Origin: SAR92 clade bacterium H455
GTDB taxonomy: Bacteria; Pseudomonadota; Gammaproteobacteria; Pseudomonadales; Porticoccaceae
Assembly: GCA_024802545.1 (NCBI GenBank)
Contig: CP103416.1
Location: 1,364,001 to 1,428,000, forward strand
Length of the DNA: 64,000 bases
Direction: 5' to 3'
The translations under genes were made by a program, and so were the position numbers. Of the stretch, positions 61,753 to 64,000 are shown piece by piece. The notes beneath the pieces were generated by a model. It was not told where the DNA came from, did not search any database, and worked only from the letters and a program-made list of their open reading frames with translations. Positions within the stretch are counted from its first letter, which is position 1, and each line of letters opens with the position of its first letter.

Positions 61753-64000
61753 TCTGCCATAAGAGAGCTGCAATCAGTCAGCTCCTGAGCAATCACATGG
61801 ACCACATTGCCATCTGTCTCCACCACGCCTTTAACCATTAGCAGACTGCCTTTCAATAAGGCTTCGCGACAGCGCTCCTGAACTGTTGTCCAGACTACTA
61901 TATTGCTATTCCCGGTTTCATCCTCAAGGGTTAAAAAAATCACTCCCGACGCCGTACCCGGTCGCTGGCGTCCGGTGACCAACCCGGCTATGCGCACAAA
62001 GCGGCGATTACCCATGGTCGGTAGATCAATGGTTTGCTTGCAGCGCTGCAGGGTTTTGGACTGCTCCCGCAGTATTGCCATGGGGTGACGGCCGAGGCTG
62101 ACACCGGTACTGCTGTAATCGGCATTTAGCTCTTCCACCTCTGAGGGCGTGGATAGGATAGCCGGGAGGGATTCACTGTCTTGTACTGACTCCAGCAGCG
62201 GTCGATAGTCTTCAATAGCCAGTGCATCCCAGTGTGCTTGACGACGATTGCTAGTGAGGGAGCGCAATGCACCGGCACTGCTCAGCAGGGCCAGATCCGC
62301 TTGGGATAATCCTGCCGCTCGACTCAGATCTTGGAGACTGTTAAATCTCTGGGGACTATTTCTGCCGGCATAGACAATCTTCTCTGCGGCTCGATGTGAG
62401 AAGCCTTTAATTAAACAGAGCCCCAAGCGTATTGCCGGTTCAGCGCTGCTGCCAGTTTCCAAGCTACCCGTTTCCAAGCTACTGGTTTCCAAGCTACTGG
62501 TTTCCAAGCTGTGCTCCCAGCCGCTGTGGCACACATCTATGGGACGGATCTCTATCCGATGCCGCTGAGCGTCCTGTAATAGCTGTGATGGGGTATAAAA
62601 ACCCATGGGCTGGCTGTTGAGCAGGGCACAGCAGAAGGCCGCAGGATGGTGGCATTTAAGCCAGGCGGAGACGTAGGCGAGCAGGGCAAAGCTGGCGGAG
62701 TGAGATTCGGGGAAGCCATAGACCCCAAAGCCTTGGATCTGTTTGTATAGGCGCTCGGCAAAATCCAGAGAATAGCCTCGCGCCATCATGCCGTCGGTTA
62801 GTTTCTGTTCAAACTGGACCAGAGTCGGGTTGTTGCCCGAGCTGGATCCGCTTTTCCCAGAACTGGCCATGGCGCGACGTAACTGGTCTGCCTGACCGCC
62901 ACTAAATCCCGCCGCAACCATAGCCAGACGAATGACCTGCTCCTGAAATACTGGGATACCCAGAGTCCGTTCCAGCACCGATTTAATTTCCTGGCTGGGA
63001 TAGTCCACGGCTTCCAAGCCCTGTCGACGGCGCAAGTAAGGATGCACCATACCGCCTTGAATGGGGCCGGGACGAACAATGGCAATTTCGATAACCAGAT
63101 CGTAAAAACAGCGTGGCTTTAGACGCGGCAACATGGCCATCTGGGCTCGTGATTCAATCTGAAACACACCGACACTGTCGGCGGCGCAGAGCATATCGTA
63201 GGTCTCGGGATCGTCTTTGGGGATGGACTGCATGGTTAAATCGATCTGCTGATGGTCGCTGATCAGCTCAAAACAGCGGTGCACTGCACTGAGCATACCC
63301 AGAGCCAGGACATCAATTTTAAGTAGACCCAGGGCTTCGATATCGTATTTATCCCACTGAATCACGGTGCGATCTACCATGCTGGCGTTCTCCACTGGCA
63401 CCAGAGTGCTAATGGGACTTTTGGTAATAATAAAACCGCCCACATGCTGTGAGAGATGGCGGGGAAAGCCAAGGATCTCATTGAGCAATTTAAAAAAGTG
63501 CTCGGCGATCTGCCCCTGGCTATCACCGCCTTGCTGTTGAAACAGCGTCTGAAGATCTGCCTGCCGGTCCCACCAAGACATGGATTGGCTGAGTTGCTCA
63601 ATAAACAATGCATCCAGCCCCAGGGCTTTGCCCACATCGCGCACCGCGCTGCGGGGTCGGTAGCTGATCACCGTGGCAGCCAGAGCGGCCCGTTCGCGGC
63701 TGTATTTTTTGTAGATATATTGAATTACCTCTTCCCGGCGCTGATGCTCAAAGTCCACATCTATATCCGGTGGCTCGTTGCGTTCTCTGGAGATAAAGCG
63801 TTCGAACAATAATGAAATCTGGTCCGGTGAGACCTCGGTGATAAACAGGCAGTAGCAAACCACCGAGTTAGCTGCCGAACCGCGTCCCTGGCAGAGAATA
63901 TTACGGCTGCGGGCAAAGGCCACTATATCGTGGACGGTTAAAAAATAGCTTTCATAGTTAAGCTCAGCGACCACCTGCAACTCATATTCAATCTGCTTGC
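61746..64000 (-). CDS. dnaE2: error-prone DNA polymerase DnaE2 (5' part outside the window)
   Basis: The 751 codons in the window encode the C-terminal two-thirds of an alternative DNA polymerase III alpha subunit. The frame is open to the window edge (residues KQIEYELQVV before the first Met). Visible parts: the palm with DIDVDFEHQRREEVIQYIYKKYSRERAALAAT (catalytic acids), fingers, the helix-hairpin-helix region and the OB-fold end. DnaE2 makes mutagenic lesion-bypass synthesis with ImuA/ImuB, usually just upstream. Four SLETS/SLETG repeats (DNA 62455-62515) are inserted before a conserved part. Confidence 0.94.
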   Translation of the reverse strand, partial: KQIEYELQVVAELNYESYFLTVHDIVAFARSRNILCQGRGSAANSVVCYCLFITEVSPDQISLLFERFISRERNEPPDIDVDFEHQRREEVIQYIYKKYSRERAALAATVISYRPRSAVRDVGKALGLDALFIEQLSQSMSWWDRQADLQTLFQQQGGDSQGQIAEHFFKLLNEILGFPRHLSQHVGGFIITKSPISTLVPVENASMVDRTVIQWDKYDIEALGLLKIDVLALGMLSAVHRCFELISDHQQIDLTMQSIPKDDPETYDMLCAADSVGVFQIESRAQMAMLPRLKPRCFYDLVIEIAIVRPGPIQGGMVHPYLRRRQGLEAVDYPSQEIKSVLERTLGIPVFQEQVIRLAMVAAGFSGGQADQLRRAMASSGKSGSSSGNNPTLVQFEQKLTDGMMARGYSLDFAERLYKQIQGFGVYGFPESHSASFALLAYVSAWLKCHHPAAFCCALLNSQPMGFYTPSQLLQDAQRHRIEIRPIDVCHSGWEHSLETSSLETSSLETGSLETGSSAEPAIRLGLCLIKGFSHRAAEKIVYAGRNSPQRFNSLQDLSRAAGLSQADLALLSSAGALRSLTSNRRQAHWDALAIEDYRPLLESVQDSESLPAILSTPSEVEELNADYSSTGVSLGRHPMAILREQSKTLQRCKQTIDLPTMGNRRFVRIAGLVTGRQRPGTASGVIFLTLEDETGNSNIVVWTTVQERCREALLKGSLLMVKGVVETDGNVVHVIAQELTDCSSLMADL
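62455..62515 (-). repeat. 15-bp tandem repeat inside dnaE2
   Basis: Four copies of TTTCCAAGCTACxxG (plus strand) encode SLETS or SLETG units. The reading frame is kept because the unit is a multiple of three. Confidence 0.85.

Overview
The window looks like chromosomal DNA of a marine-type gammaproteobacterium. The order ruvC-ruvA-ruvB-ybgC-tolQRAB-pal-cpoB-queE-queC-tRNA-Lys is the gammaproteobacterial (Pseudomonas/Cellvibrio-like) order, and the best guess is the Cellvibrionales/Porticoccaceae (SAR92-like) area. That placement rests on gene content and recalled protein sequences; no search was run. There is no phage, integrase, transposase or CRISPR array.

Layout. (1) 1-3.9 kb: end of an unidentified gene, an HU-type protein with a histone-H1-like tail (minus), an FmdB zinc ribbon, aspS, and a repeat protein with an acidic then a basic block behind a hairpin-rich leader. 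(2) 4.1-8.4 kb: MacA/MacB-like ABC export operon with two separate permeases. (3) 8.5-17.7 kb: Holliday junction resolvase genes (ruvCAB), the Tol-Pal envelope machine, two queuosine genes and tRNA-Lys(UUU), followed by two diverged ~172-bp tail units. (4) 17.9-19.06 kb: a stretch with no convincing gene. (5) 19-31.4 kb: an acyl-carrier-like protein, pepA, glyoxalase II, APC permease, an ECF sigma factor overlapping a tiny membrane protein, MFS transporter, tandem universal stress protein, a biotin-carrier/carboxyltransferase fusion, a YebC-family protein and a GATE membrane protein. (6) 31.5-33.8 kb: a ~3.8-copy, 173-bp tandem repeat attached to the 3' side of tRNA-Ala(GGC), then gltX. (7) 34-38.3 kb: CoA transferase, a YeiE-like LysR regulator divergent from the sulfate activation genes cysC and sat. 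(8) 38.3-46.6 kb: secreted protein, SDR, two flavin/CoA-type enzymes, an anchored sulfatase and two GST-family proteins. (9) 47-54 kb: a lipid/acyl-CoA catabolic cluster with a TetR regulator (phosphotransferase, DUF2855, SDR, acyl-CoA synthetase, dienoyl-CoA isomerase). (10) 54-64 kb: PQQ alcohol dehydrogenase with a heme c domain, a metallo-beta-lactamase-fold enzyme, a tandem DsbA-like protein, nitronate monooxygenase, DHH phosphoesterase, VOC protein and the 3' part of dnaE2.

How it fits together. The first third is housekeeping (translation, recombination, envelope integrity, tRNA modification). The rest is accessory metabolism of an aerobic heterotroph using lipids, alcohols and sulfated compounds. 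The most unusual structure is the tRNA-tail repeat family. Both tRNA genes are followed by an intrinsic terminator and then by units of almost the same length (172 and 173 bp), which share a T-tract/CCGG junction, a CCCC-GAA-GGGG hairpin and a chain of further hairpins. The layout recalls the 178-bp repeats and rtT RNA of E. coli tyrT. Short 13-18 bp tandem repeats are also frequent between and inside genes.
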